Positions 1-8,354 of a stretch of 64,000 bases of DNA are shown piece by piece. The notes below the pieces were generated by a model that ran no database searches, was not told the DNA's origin, and saw nothing but the letters and a program-made list of their open reading frames with translations. Where the stretch lies: positions 18,973 to 82,972 of the forward strand of contig JAFPUM010000014.1 of the NCBI GenBank assembly GCA_017395425.1, given 5' to 3'. Positions within the stretch are counted from its first letter, which is position 1; every line of letters starts with the position of its first letter. The stretch is from Clostridia bacterium (GTDB taxonomy: Bacteria; Bacillota; Clostridia; Oscillospirales; Acutalibacteraceae). Both the position numbers and the translations under genes were made by a program.

Positions 1-2
1 TG

Positions 3-1001
3 AACTGGATTGGCAAGGTCAAATCAGTGCTGTATCTGCCGCTGGGTGGGGGAGAAGTTTCCGAAGCGCTGTTCCGGCTGCTGTTCGGTCTGAGCAATCC
101 GGCGGGACGGCTGTCGGTGAGCTACTCGCTCAACGAGGGCGATCTGGCGTGCGGCGATACCTTCGGACGGGACGAGCGGGTGTCGGAACACCGCGAGAGT
201 ATCTATGTAGGGTATCGGTATTTCAATAAAGCCAATCTGTTTGCGGCGTTCCCGTTCGGGTACGGTCTGAGCTATACGAAGTTTGAATATTCCCATATGC
301 GTGCGTCGCGGGCGGACGACGGCTGGCGGATTACGCTGGACGTCAGGAATGTAGGCAAGCGGGACGGCGCGGAAGTGGTTCAGCTTTATGTGGAAGCGCC
401 CAAAGGCGATAAATTCCGACCTGTTCGGGAACTGAAACAGTTCGGGCGGATCTATCTGGTCAAGGGCGAGAAGACCACGGTGACGATGTGGCTGCCCGAT
501 ACGGCGTTTGAACGGTATTTTCCGCGGGAAGACCGGTTTGATACCGTGGCGGGGCGCTATCGTGTGTGTGCAGGGGCTTCCTCGGCGGACATCCGCACGG
601 AGGTGTGGATATCCATGAGCGGACGTCCGGCGGTGTCGGGGGACTGCCCGAACTGGTATGTGCGCCCCGCGGGACGTCCGGGGGAGCAGGATTTTCAGCG
701 GCTTTATGACGAAGACGGCAGTATGGCGGTTTATCGGACGGCTGTGTATTCCGACGACAGCACGCTGAACGAACTATGCGGAATCGGCGTGTTCCGTTTT
801 GCGGTCAGGCGGATCCGACGCATCGCGGAGCGCCGTATCGGTACAACCGACCGCCGTGACCCGGTCTACGCGGAACGGCTGGACGGTATTCTCAATATGC
901 CGGTACGTCGGCTGAGCGGCGTGTGTCACGGACTGTATCCGATGAAACTGACCCGCTGGCTGATTCGTCGTGCCAACCGCCGCGGAGGGAACGGCATATG
1001 A
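3..1001 (+). CDS. Glycoside hydrolase family 3, C-terminal part (beta-glucosidase-like)
   Basis: The reading frame is open from the window edge, so the N-terminal catalytic barrel lies upstream and about 332 residues are visible. The first 40 residues (LPLGGGEVSEALFRLLFG, then NPAGRLSVSYS) match the end of the GH3 C-terminal alpha/beta sandwich. Residues about 90-200 look like the fibronectin III-like domain that follows it (EVVQLYVEAP, FGRIYLVKGE). A tail of about 120 residues of unknown role ends the protein. The family hydrolyses beta-linked sugars from non-reducing ends; the substrate cannot be read from this part. No signal peptide can be judged. The stop overlaps the next start as ATGA, so the two genes are probably co-translated. 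Confidence 0.85.
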   Translation, partial: NWIGKVKSVLYLPLGGGEVSEALFRLLFGLSNPAGRLSVSYSLNEGDLACGDTFGRDERVSEHRESIYVGYRYFNKANLFAAFPFGYGLSYTKFEYSHMRASRADDGWRITLDVRNVGKRDGAEVVQLYVEAPKGDKFRPVRELKQFGRIYLVKGEKTTVTMWLPDTAFERYFPREDRFDTVAGRYRVCAGASSADIRTEVWISMSGRPAVSGDCPNWYVRPAGRPGEQDFQRLYDEDGSMAVYRTAVYSDDSTLNELCGIGVFRFAVRRIRRIAERRIGTTDRRDPVYAERLDGILNMPVRRLSGVCHGLYPMKLTRWLIRRANRRGGNGI

Positions 1002-1510
1002 AATTCTATGATGTGAAACAGGAACCGTTCGGGGGACTGACTGTGGCGCGGATGCGCACGGAGCGGTTCGGCTGCGACATAGACGTGATACTGCGGGGAG
1101 ATGAAGCGCTGTTGCCCTACGCGGAGCGCTGCGCGGCGTATTTTGAAGCGCTGCCTGACGACGTGGCGGAGCAATTGGAAGTCTGTTCGCTGCGGTACTA
1201 TGAGGATATGAAGCAGTTCTGTCCGTCGGATGACCCGGATTTCCCGTTTGATGTAACACGGGAAAAGCTGGGCGACTTTATCAAGCCGCGCTGTCTGATT
1301 GTCAGAAAGCCGCCGGAGGAAAGCGTCATCGGGTTCGGCGTGGAGCTGGATTGCGCGTGGGAAAAGGCGCACGGGCTGGAATGGGTCATACGCGGCGGCG
1401 AGGTGCTGTATGTGGGAGACTTCATGGGCGTGAGTCCGTGGTACGAAGATTTCGTTTACGAAACGGATTGCAGAAGCTATGTAGATGAAAATTTCACGAT
1501 AGATTGGTAA
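998..1510 (+). CDS. DUF6985-like hypothetical protein
   Basis: 170 residues, no signal peptide or membrane segment. ATG at 998 is chosen because GGAGG lies just upstream (983-987) and the start overlaps the GH3 stop by 4 nt. The open frame continues further upstream but has no ribosome site there. The C-terminal half carries GFGVELDCAWEKAHGLEWV and GEVLYVGDF, a pattern I associate with the DUF6985 family of small cytoplasmic proteins of unknown function, some of which sit near polymorphic-toxin immunity genes. No toxin gene is visible here. Translational coupling suggests joint expression with the glycosidase. The family assignment is tentative. Confidence 0.6.
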   Translation: MKFYDVKQEPFGGLTVARMRTERFGCDIDVILRGDEALLPYAERCAAYFEALPDDVAEQLEVCSLRYYEDMKQFCPSDDPDFPFDVTREKLGDFIKPRCLIVRKPPEESVIGFGVELDCAWEKAHGLEWVIRGGEVLYVGDFMGVSPWYEDFVYETDCRSYVDENFTIDW

Positions 1511-1518
1511 AAAAACAC

Positions 1519-1547
1519 TTGACAAATCCCTTGTGCGCTGTTATAAT
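1519..1547 (+). promoter_or_regulatory. Vegetative promoter of tRNA-Gly
   Basis: TTGACA at 1519-1524 and TATAAT at 1542-1547 are perfect consensus with a 17-bp spacer, about 30 bp before the tRNA. A full-consensus promoter fits strong stable-RNA transcription. Confidence 0.88.
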
Positions 1548-1578
1548 ATCTAGGCAATCGCGTAAGGGACTTGCCGAT

Positions 1579-1654
1579 GCGGAATTAGCTCATCTGGTAG
1601 AGCGCCACCTTGCCAAGGTGGAGGTAGCGAGTTCGAGCCTCGTATTCCGCTCCA
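1579..1654 (+). tRNA. tRNA-Gly (anticodon GCC)
   Basis: The acceptor stem GCGGAAT pairs fully with ATTCCGC. The anticodon stem CCACC/GGTGG encloses the loop TTGCCAA, with anticodon GCC reading GGC and GGU glycine codons. The T arm GCGAG-TTCGAGC-CTCGT is regular, and the discriminator is T followed by an encoded CCA. It has its own consensus promoter and terminator, so it is a single-gene unit. Confidence 0.96.
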
Positions 1655-1659
1655 TTGAT

Positions 1660-1694
1660 ATGCCGCAGTTTTGAAGAAGCTGCGGCATTTTTGT
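1660..1694 (+). terminator. Rho-independent terminator of tRNA-Gly
   Basis: ATGCCGCAG (1660-1668) pairs with CTGCGGCAT (1680-1688) and is followed by a T-rich run. It lies 5 nt after the tRNA CCA end and about 30 nt before the rnr start, so rnr may get only read-through from this promoter. Confidence 0.85.
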
Positions 1695-1726
1695 TGTATG
1701 ACTGTAAAAAGAACAGGAGGGATTCT

Positions 1727-3826
1727 ATGCTTACCGAACAGCAAATCTATATCCGGGATTGTCTGAAAGAATTTGTCAAGCCCGTCAGAATCGAGCGGCT
1801 GATCAAGGATCTGGGCGTGACCGACCGCACGCAGTTTGTGCGCGACCTGAACGCGCTGGAAGCGGACGGCGATATCATTTTCTCCAAAAAGGACAGCGTG
1901 CTGAGCGTAGACGGTGCGGGACTGATCAAGGGAGAAATAGTGTCGGCTTCGCGGAATTACAGTTTTCTGACCCCGGAGGGCGGGGGAGAGGATTTGTATA
2001 TCCCCAACGAGTACTGCTGCGACGCGCTGCCGGGCGATAAGGTGATTGTCTCGCGCTATCTCGAGGAAAAAGGTCCCTGCGGACGGGTGCGGATGGTGTA
2101 TCGTCGAGGTTCGCGGCTGGTTGTGGGAACCGTCAGCCGTTACCGCGGCAAGCTGGAGCTTCACGCGGACGCGGCGTACCGGGTGCCGCTGGAAATCGTC
2201 AAAAACGCGGCGGGCGCCGAAGAGGGCGATAAGGTGCAGGCGAAGGTTTCATTGACCAAAAAGGGCAATGATATGGTCTGTTCCGTGCTGAAAATTTACG
2301 GGGAATCGGAATGTGCCCGCGTCTGTGCCGACGCGATCATAGACGCGCTGGGCATTCCCCACGAATTCAGCGATACTGTGAAAAGCAGCGCCGAAGAGAT
2401 CAACGCGCGTGGTGTGACGGAAGAAGATATGGCGGGTCGCGAGGATTTGCGCGGCATGAATATCTTTACGATTGACGGCGCGGACGCGAAGGATCTGGAT
2501 GACGCGATCTGTGTACGGCGCACGGAGCAGGGCTTTGAATTGTCGGTGCATATCGCAGACGTATCGCATTATGTCCGGGACGAAAGTCCGCTGGATTTGT
2601 CCGCACTGGAACGGGGTACTTCAGTCTACTTTGCAGACCGTGTCATTCCCATGTATCCGGAGGCGATTTCCAATGGCATCTGCTCGCTTAATGCGCACAC
2701 GGACAAGCTGGCGTTCAGCGCGTTTCTGCAATTTGACAGAGACGGCAATCTACTGGATTACCGGTTTGCCAAAACGGTCATTGATTCCAAGGTGCGTGGC
2801 GTTTACAGCGAGGTCAACGCCATTCTGGACGGTACGGCTTCAGAGGAAATTCTGGAAAAATACGCGCCTGTCCGTGAGGTTATTGATGACGCGCGGGAAC
2901 TGTATCACATTCTTCAGGCGAGTGCCGACCGGCGCGGCACCGTGCATTTCACGTCTACGGAATCGCTCTTCACACTGGACGAAAACGGCGTGTGTATCGG
3001 TCTGCGGGAACGGGATACCGGCGAGGCGCAGGAGATGATCGAGCAGTTCATGATTGCCGCCAATATCGCCGCCGCGATGCTGGCGCGCCGGGCGCAGCTT
3101 CCGTTTGTTTACCGCGTGCATGAATCGCCCAATCCCGAAGCGCTCGACCGTGTGGCACAGCTCTTCCGCGTGCTGGGCATTGACAGCACCTGCCTGAAAC
3201 AGAATCCGTCGCCCGCCGATGTGGACAGTGTTCTGGCGCAGGTCAAGGGGCAGCCCTATGAAGAAGTGGTATCCAACGCGCTGCTGCGGGCTATGGCGAA
3301 AGCGCGTTACGATTACAATCCGCTGGGACATTTCGGTCTGGCGCTGGCGGATTACTGTCATTTCACTTCACCGATACGGCGTTATGCGGATACCTTCATT
3401 CATCGCGTACTTTCAGCATATCTCGGCGGCATGAGCCAGGCGGAGATCGTGCGGCGCTTTGACGGAAAGGCGACGCAGGCGGCGGATTTGTCGTCGCAGT
3501 ATGAGGTGCGTGCCGTCACGGCGGAGCGGCGCACGGAGGATTGCTATATGGCGGAATATATGTCGCGCTTTGTGGGCGAGGAATTTGAAGGCACCATTTC
3601 GAGCGTGCTGGAACGCGGCTTCTTTGTGCGGCTGGCAAACAGCGCCGAGGGCTTTGTGCCGTATGAGGATTTTCCGGGAGACGACTTTGAATACGACGGC
3701 ATCGCGACGTTTCGCAGTCCCTCCACCCGTCGCACCTTCCGCGTCGGCGACCGGGTACGGGTACAGGTGGCGGCAGCGAAGATTGCCACGGGCAAGGTGA
3801 CGCTCCGGCTGACCGATGAAAAATAA
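1727..3826 (+). CDS. rnr: Ribonuclease R (3'-5' exoribonuclease)
   Basis: 699 residues, about the usual RNase R length. RNase R degrades structured RNA processively from the 3' end and acts in rRNA, tRNA and trans-translation quality control. An N-terminal winged-helix-like region (about 1-60) is followed by cold-shock domains (YSFLTPEGGGEDLYIP). The RNB catalytic domain has the metal-binding stretch TIDGADAKDLDDAI and the later HYCHFTSPIRRYAD-like stretch (read here as DYCHFTSPIRRYAD). A C-terminal S1 domain follows (FEGTISSVLERGFFVRL). ATG at 1727 follows AGGAGGG; upstream in-frame codons lie inside the tRNA terminator. smpB and secG, common neighbours in Firmicutes, are not seen here. Confidence 0.95.
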   Translation: MLTEQQIYIRDCLKEFVKPVRIERLIKDLGVTDRTQFVRDLNALEADGDIIFSKKDSVLSVDGAGLIKGEIVSASRNYSFLTPEGGGEDLYIPNEYCCDALPGDKVIVSRYLEEKGPCGRVRMVYRRGSRLVVGTVSRYRGKLELHADAAYRVPLEIVKNAAGAEEGDKVQAKVSLTKKGNDMVCSVLKIYGESECARVCADAIIDALGIPHEFSDTVKSSAEEINARGVTEEDMAGREDLRGMNIFTIDGADAKDLDDAICVRRTEQGFELSVHIADVSHYVRDESPLDLSALERGTSVYFADRVIPMYPEAISNGICSLNAHTDKLAFSAFLQFDRDGNLLDYRFAKTVIDSKVRGVYSEVNAILDGTASEEILEKYAPVREVIDDARELYHILQASADRRGTVHFTSTESLFTLDENGVCIGLRERDTGEAQEMIEQFMIAANIAAAMLARRAQLPFVYRVHESPNPEALDRVAQLFRVLGIDSTCLKQNPSPADVDSVLAQVKGQPYEEVVSNALLRAMAKARYDYNPLGHFGLALADYCHFTSPIRRYADTFIHRVLSAYLGGMSQAEIVRRFDGKATQAADLSSQYEVRAVTAERRTEDCYMAEYMSRFVGEEFEGTISSVLERGFFVRLANSAEGFVPYEDFPGDDFEYDGIATFRSPSTRRTFRVGDRVRVQVAAAKIATGKVTLRLTDEK

Positions 3827-3980
3827 CTGCAAAGATGTTTTATCAGACATCGCAAAATTCTCACGAATCCTTTTAAGTACATTAAAGGTTGGGACTTTAT
3901 ACTGGTGACAGAAAGAGCGAAGAACCCAAAACAAACAGAAACAAAATCCAAAAATCCAAATCGCTCAGGGAGGTCATCTT

Positions 3981-5258
3981 ATGAAGAATACCATGAATGA
4001 AATGCTGTTAAAATACGTCGCGGGACTGATTTCCATCAATGTATGCGCGATGGCAATGGCGGGTTGTACTGCCAATCTCACCGAGAATACCGACAGCAGT
4101 ACGTCTCTGACCGCAGTGAGCACCGCTGTCGATACCACGGATACAATTGATACGGTCAATACGGATGATACGACCGAAACCGTTACCACCTCGCTCAATA
4201 CGTCGGTCAGCGGCGGTCTTTACAGCGCGGGCGATCTCTTTACCGACCGCGACCTGACACAGACTGCCGATCTCTCCGGCGCCGTGACTTATACCGTGAC
4301 CGACGGAAAGGACATCACCATCACTGAGGCGGGCGTATATGTACTTTCCGGCACGGCTTCCGATGTGACGGTAACGGTCAATGCCGGTTCGGATGACAAG
4401 GTGCAGCTCGTTCTCGACGGTGTGAGCATCACCAATGCCGATTCCCCCTGCATTTACGTCAGGCAGGCGGACAAGGTGTTTGTTACGACCACGGACAGCG
4501 GCAATTCTCTCTCCGTGACCGGAACCTTTACGGCGGACGGCGACACCAATACCGACGGTGTGATCTTTTCCAAGGACGATCTGGTGCTCAACGGTACCGG
4601 CACGCTGACTGTTTCCTCCACGGACAACGGTGTGGTCTGCAAGGACGATCTCAGGATTACCGGCGGCACCTACAACGTGACGGCTTCCTCCAAGGCGTTT
4701 GAGGCAAACGATTCGATCCGTATCGCGGGCGGCAGTTTCACCGTGACGGCGGGAACCGACGGCTTCCACGCCGAGAACGACGATGACAATACGCTCGGCT
4801 ATATCTATATCGTCGGCGGACAGTTTACCGTCAAGGCGGGGGACGACGGCGTTCACGCCACCACCGTGGCACAGATTGACGGCGGCAGTCTCGCGATTTC
4901 CGCCGCGGAGGGTATCGAAGCCACCTATATCCAGATCAACGGCGGCACGGTGAACATTGAGAGCTGGGACGACGGCATCAATGCCGCGCGCAAATCCTCG
5001 GCCTATACGCCTACCGTGGAGATCACCGGCGGCGACATTACCATTACCATGGGCGCCGGTGATACCGATGGTGTGGATTCCAACGGCAATATCATCATTA
5101 CCGGCGGCACCGTCAACGTGACGGGACAGTCCAGCTTTGATTACGACGGCACTGCTACCTTCACCGGCGGCACCGTGATTGTCAACGGTCAGCAGGTCGA
5201 TACGTTGCCCAATCAGATGATGGGCGGCGGCATGGGAGGTCGCGGCGGCAGAAGATAA
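3981..5258 (+). CDS. Carbohydrate-binding beta-helix lipoprotein (DUF4353/Cthe_2159-like)
   Basis: 425 residues. The N-terminus is hydrophobic and ends in AMAGC, a lipobox, so the mature protein is probably a lipoprotein on the outer face of the membrane. A Thr/Asp/Ser-rich linker follows to about residue 75. The rest is built of short GG-containing turns (ITGGTYNVT, IAGGSFTVT, IVGGQFTVK, IDGGSLAIS, INGGTVNIE, ITGGDITIT), as expected for a right-handed parallel beta helix. Cthe_2159, a relative, binds acidic polysaccharide with calcium; by analogy this protein may bind pectin-like sugar, which is inference. The C-terminus is Gly/Arg-rich (MMGGGMGGRGGRR). AGGGAGGT just upstream supports ATG 3981. 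No clear promoter was found in the 154-bp gap before it. Confidence 0.82.
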   Translation: MKNTMNEMLLKYVAGLISINVCAMAMAGCTANLTENTDSSTSLTAVSTAVDTTDTIDTVNTDDTTETVTTSLNTSVSGGLYSAGDLFTDRDLTQTADLSGAVTYTVTDGKDITITEAGVYVLSGTASDVTVTVNAGSDDKVQLVLDGVSITNADSPCIYVRQADKVFVTTTDSGNSLSVTGTFTADGDTNTDGVIFSKDDLVLNGTGTLTVSSTDNGVVCKDDLRITGGTYNVTASSKAFEANDSIRIAGGSFTVTAGTDGFHAENDDDNTLGYIYIVGGQFTVKAGDDGVHATTVAQIDGGSLAISAAEGIEATYIQINGGTVNIESWDDGINAARKSSAYTPTVEITGGDITITMGAGDTDGVDSNGNIIITGGTVNVTGQSSFDYDGTATFTGGTVIVNGQQVDTLPNQMMGGGMGGRGGRR

Positions 5259-5456
5259 TATTTTCAGATGCACCGGACATCTGCCGTGAAACGGAAGGAA
5301 ACGTTGACACAATTACCGTATGCGCGGGTATATCTGAAACGGAATCCCTATGGGGAGGTCATTACAGGTGTGCCCGCGTTTTGGTGCGTAATCTGCCGAT
5401 GTTCCGGCGAAATTTATAAACTTTTTATGAAGAAGCCAAAATCTTCCCCTTGTTAC
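5259..5456. other. Intergenic stretch, no gene supported
   Basis: A 74-codon open frame here (5268-5492) has no ribosome site, unremarkable composition and runs into the pgi promoter, so it is not called. A weak CGCGGG/CCCGCG inverted repeat (5323-5328, 5373-5378) with a 44-nt loop is the only structure seen. Confidence 0.4.
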
Positions 5457-5485
5457 TTGAAAAATCCGAAGAAATATTGTAGAAT
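5457..5485 (+). promoter_or_regulatory. Promoter of pgi
   Basis: TTGAAA at 5457-5462 and TAGAAT at 5480-5485 with a 17-bp spacer, about 40 bp before the pgi start. Confidence 0.7.
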
Positions 5486-5526
5486 AAATTAGCTGTTATT
5501 ATGAAAAACAGGAGGCAAAATGACGC

Positions 5527-6867
5527 ATGGCTGTAACATTAAATAGCAAGTATGTCGCCGATTTCGTTTCGGCGGATGAATTAAAGGCGATTGCGCCGCA
5601 GATTGCCGCAGCGCATAAGGCACTTCATGAAGGTACCGGTCTGGGCAGCGACTTTATCGGCTGGCGGGATCTTCCCACCAATTATGACAAGGAAGAGTTT
5701 GCCCGCATCAAAGCGGCAGCGGAGCGCATCAAGGCGAATTCCGATGTGTTTATCGTCATCGGCATCGGCGGCTCATATCTGGGCGCCAGAGCGGCGATTG
5801 AGTTCCTGACCTCTCCCAACTACAATCTTATCTGCAAGGATACGCCCCAGATTTTCTTTACGGGCAATTCCATCAGTTCCGCCGCGCTCAATGAAATTGT
5901 GGCGCTGTGCGAGGGCAAGCGCGTTTCCATCAATATGATCTCCAAGTCCGGCACCACTACGGAACCCGCTATCGCGTTCCGTGTGCTGCGGGGACTTCTT
6001 GAGGAACGCTACGGTAAGGAAGGCGCCAAAGAGCGCATTTTCTGCACCACGGACAAGGCTAAAGGCACACTGAAAGCGCTGGCGGATCATGAAGGCTATG
6101 AGACCTTTGTCGTGCCGGACGATGTGGGCGGACGTTTCTCGGTGCTGACGGCGGTGGGTCTGCTGCCCATCGCGGTAGCCGGCGCGGATATCGACGCGCT
6201 GATGGCGGGCGCCAAGGAAGCGCAGGACGCTTTGTGCGATCCGGATGTCGAAAAGAATGACGCTTATAAATACGCGGCAATCCGCAATATTCTCTATCGC
6301 AAGGGGTATTGCACCGAACTGCTGGTGAGCTATGAGCCTTACTTCCAGCTCATGAGCGAGTGGTGGAAGCAGCTTTACGGCGAGAGCGAGGGCAAGGACA
6401 ACAAGGGTCTGCTGCCTGATTCCGTGATTTTCTCCACCGATCTGCATTCCCTCGGTCAGTATATTCAGGATGGCAGACGCAATCTCTTTGAGACGGTGAT
6501 GCAGATTGAAAAGGCGAAGAGCGAAGTCACCATCGGCACCGATCCCACCAATGTGGACGGTCTGAATTTCCTCGCGGGCAAGACGATGGACTATATCAAC
6601 AAGAAGGCATTCCAGGGCACCGTGCTGGCGCATAACGACGGCGGCGTGCCGAACATGATCCTTTCGCTGCCCGAAGCAAACGAGTTTGAACTCGGCTGGC
6701 TGATTTATTTCTTTGAGAAGGCGTGCGCCGTTTCCGGCTATACACTCGGGGTCAATCCCTTTAATCAGCCCGGTGTGGAAGCGTACAAGAAGAATATGTT
6801 CGCACTGCTCGGCAAGCCCGGCTATGAGGAACAGAAGGAAGCGCTTGAGGCGAGACTGAGCCGATAG
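5527..6867 (+). CDS. pgi: Glucose-6-phosphate isomerase
   Basis: 446 residues, the size of the short bacterial PGI type. It interconverts glucose 6-phosphate and fructose 6-phosphate in the cytoplasm and so links glycolysis and gluconeogenesis with the glycogen genes found 10 kb downstream. [16 protein letters not shown] and [15 protein letters not shown] form the sugar-phosphate binding SIS folds, and [14 protein letters not shown] is the PGI signature region. ATG 5527 has GGAGG at an 11-nt distance. An ATG at 5520 lies too close to it and gives a 9-codon frame. A small P-loop gene follows after 75 bp, probably in the same unit. Confidence 0.96.
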   Translation: MAVTLNSKYVADFVSADELKAIAPQIAAAHKALHEGTGLGSDFIGWRDLPTNYDKEEFARIKAAAERIKANSDVFIVIGIGGSYLGARAAIEFLTSPNYNLICKDTPQIFFTGNSISSAALNEIVALCEGKRVSINMISKSGTTTEPAIAFRVLRGLLEERYGKEGAKERIFCTTDKAKGTLKALADHEGYETFVVPDDVGGRFSVLTAVGLLPIAVAGADIDALMAGAKEAQDALCDPDVEKNDAYKYAAIRNILYRKGYCTELLVSYEPYFQLMSEWWKQLYGESEGKDNKGLLPDSVIFSTDLHSLGQYIQDGRRNLFETVMQIEKAKSEVTIGTDPTNVDGLNFLAGKTMDYINKKAFQGTVLAHNDGGVPNMILSLPEANEFELGWLIYFFEKACAVSGYTLGVNPFNQPGVEAYKKNMFALLGKPGYEEQKEALEARLSR

Positions 6868-6942
6868 AACGTGGGGGAAGAAGTTCCCTTATATTACGAT
6901 ATTATCACTTCTTATGATTTTTCTTTAGGAGGCACTTATCTT

Positions 6943-7359
6943 ATGATTACACTTCTGACTGGCAAAAAGGGTTCCGGCAAGACCAAGAAGCTCATCGATC
7001 TGGTACACGGTGCGGTCAGTACCTCTCTGGGCAACGTGGTCTGCGTGGAGAAAGGCGACACCCTGACCTATGATGTCGATCACAAGGCACGTCTGGTGAA
7101 TATTGAAAGCTACGGCATCGTGGGCTTTGAGGGACTTTACGGCTTTATTGCGGGTCTGTGCGCGGGCAATTATGACATCACCGATATCTTTGTGGATTCC
7201 ACGCTCAAGATCGGCGGCAGAGATCTCAACGATCTGCTGGTGTTCCTTGTCAAGACCAAAACCATGACCGACGGCGCGAATGTCAACATCACTTTCTCGG
7301 TGTCGGCGGATTCGTCTGAATTCCCGGAGGCTATTTTCAAGATTGCGGAAGTGAAATAA
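6943..7359 (+). CDS. Small P-loop ATPase-like protein
   Basis: 138 residues. It starts almost directly with a Walker A motif (LLTGKKGSGKTKKLIDL, about residues 4-20), which indicates nucleotide binding. A possible Walker B is ITDIFVDST. No membrane segment or second domain is present. Such short proteins in Clostridia are often labelled PilT-like or plain P-loop NTPase and have no established role. ATG 6943 follows TAGGAGGC with good spacing; the 24 upstream in-frame codons have no ribosome site. It follows pgi in the same orientation with no terminator seen between them. Confidence 0.75.
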   Translation: MITLLTGKKGSGKTKKLIDLVHGAVSTSLGNVVCVEKGDTLTYDVDHKARLVNIESYGIVGFEGLYGFIAGLCAGNYDITDIFVDSTLKIGGRDLNDLLVFLVKTKTMTDGANVNITFSVSADSSEFPEAIFKIAEVK

Positions 7360-7409
7360 CTTCAGCGAATCATCCGGAACGGAATTCTCCGATAAATTTG
7401 AAAAATGTA

Positions 7410-7438
7410 TTGACAAAAACCGCTCGATTCTTTATAAT
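7410..7438 (+). promoter_or_regulatory. Promoter of the yceD-rpmF operon
   Basis: TTGACA at 7410-7415 and TATAAT at 7433-7438, perfect consensus with a 17-bp spacer, 30 bp upstream of the yceD start. Confidence 0.88.
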
Positions 7439-7467
7439 ATATTATCGAGTGTTAGAGAGGGTGTGTG

Positions 7468-7986
7468 ATGCCGCGTATGTCACATATGCAGCATATGCCG
7501 CTTGAACTGAGCGATTTGTTTGTCACTCCCGGCAGCCGCGTCGCGGTGGCGGAATGCTTTGTGTTCGACGACCTTTCCGCAGAGGGCGAGAACCTGACGG
7601 TGTCCCCTGTTACGGTCAGGGGAGAGGTCACCAATACGGGCGGTCTGGTGGAGCTGACGTATACGGCGGATTTCACCTACTCCAAACCGTGTGACCGGTG
7701 TCTGCGGGAAACCGAAAAATCCATGTCTCATCAGTTTATTCATACGCTCGCGCGGTCTGCCGAGCATGAGGATTCGGATGATATCATTGTGGTCACAGGA
7801 GGCGCTCTGGATCTTTTCAGTCTGGTCAGAGACGATATTCTTCTGGAACTGCCTGTGCGGCATCTTTGTTCCGAGCATTGCGCGGGGCTTTGTCCGAAAT
7901 GCGGGCAGAATCTCAATGAGGGACAGTGCGGCTGCCGATCTGACGCGGTCGATCCCAGAATGGCTGTGCTGGATACGCTGCTTTGA
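7468..7986 (+). CDS. yceD: YceD/DUF177 large-subunit rRNA accumulation protein
   Basis: 172 residues. DUF177 proteins are almost always encoded directly before rpmF, as here, and in E. coli and plants they are needed for 23S rRNA accumulation. The middle has YSKPCDRCLRETE and the C-terminal part has a Cys cluster (CSEHCAGLCPKCGQ) typical of the Firmicutes form, probably a zinc knuckle. ATG 7468 is 7 nt after AGAGAGG; a GTG one codon earlier and ATG 7477 are alternatives. A consensus promoter precedes it and a strong terminator follows rpmF, defining a two-gene ribosomal operon. Confidence 0.88.
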   Translation: MPRMSHMQHMPLELSDLFVTPGSRVAVAECFVFDDLSAEGENLTVSPVTVRGEVTNTGGLVELTYTADFTYSKPCDRCLRETEKSMSHQFIHTLARSAEHEDSDDIIVVTGGALDLFSLVRDDILLELPVRHLCSEHCAGLCPKCGQNLNEGQCGCRSDAVDPRMAVLDTLL

Positions 7987-8051
7987 GCCGTGTGATCCCG
8001 ATCAATTGATTTGAGACTGATTGGTTATTTATGATAAGGAGGTGCTGAAAG

Positions 8052-8240
8052 ATGGCGGTACCGAAGAGAAAAACTTCCAAGGCGAGAAGAAACAGCAGAC
8101 GTTCCAGTGTGTGGAAGCTCAACGCACCTGCGCTCGTGAGATGTCCCAAGTGCGGCGAATACAAAAGACCTCACCGCATTTGTGGTAACTGCGGCTTCTA
8201 CAAGGGTCGTGAAGTGATTAAAATGGGCGAAGGCGAATAA
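8052..8240 (+). CDS. rpmF: 50S ribosomal protein L32, zinc-binding form
   Basis: 62 residues. [18 protein letters not shown] is the classic L32 N-terminus. CPKC and CGNC form a four-cysteine zinc site, so this is the C+ paralogue type; bacteria that survive zinc limitation often keep a C- copy elsewhere. AAGGAGGTG lies just upstream. A large terminator follows 28 nt after the stop. Confidence 0.97.
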   Translation: MAVPKRKTSKARRNSRRSSVWKLNAPALVRCPKCGEYKRPHRICGNCGFYKGREVIKMGEGE

Positions 8241-8268
8241 TTTTCTTCTGACTTTGCAATCTGAAAGA

Positions 8269-8317
8269 GCGACTGTGCAGTTTCGCCGTTTGATACGGTG
8301 AGCACAGTCGCTTTTTT
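8269..8317 (+). terminator. Terminator of the yceD-rpmF operon
   Basis: GCGACTGTGC (8269-8278) pairs perfectly with GCACAGTCGC (8302-8311) and is followed by TTTTTT. The inner bases can extend the helix. The upstream extension of the next open frame runs into this hairpin, which argues for a later start of the DUF512 gene. Confidence 0.93.
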
Positions 8318-8354
8318 CATTCGGAATCAGGCGCAACAAAAAGGAGGGAGCGGT

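Noticed and set aside
5268-5492. 74-codon plus-strand open frame between the lipoprotein and pgi genes
   Set aside because: No ribosome site, no recognisable pattern, and it overlaps the pgi promoter.
8298-8354. Upstream extension of the DUF512 gene from GTG 8298
   Set aside because: It runs through the rpmF terminator hairpin, and a strong ribosome site stands before TTG 8355.
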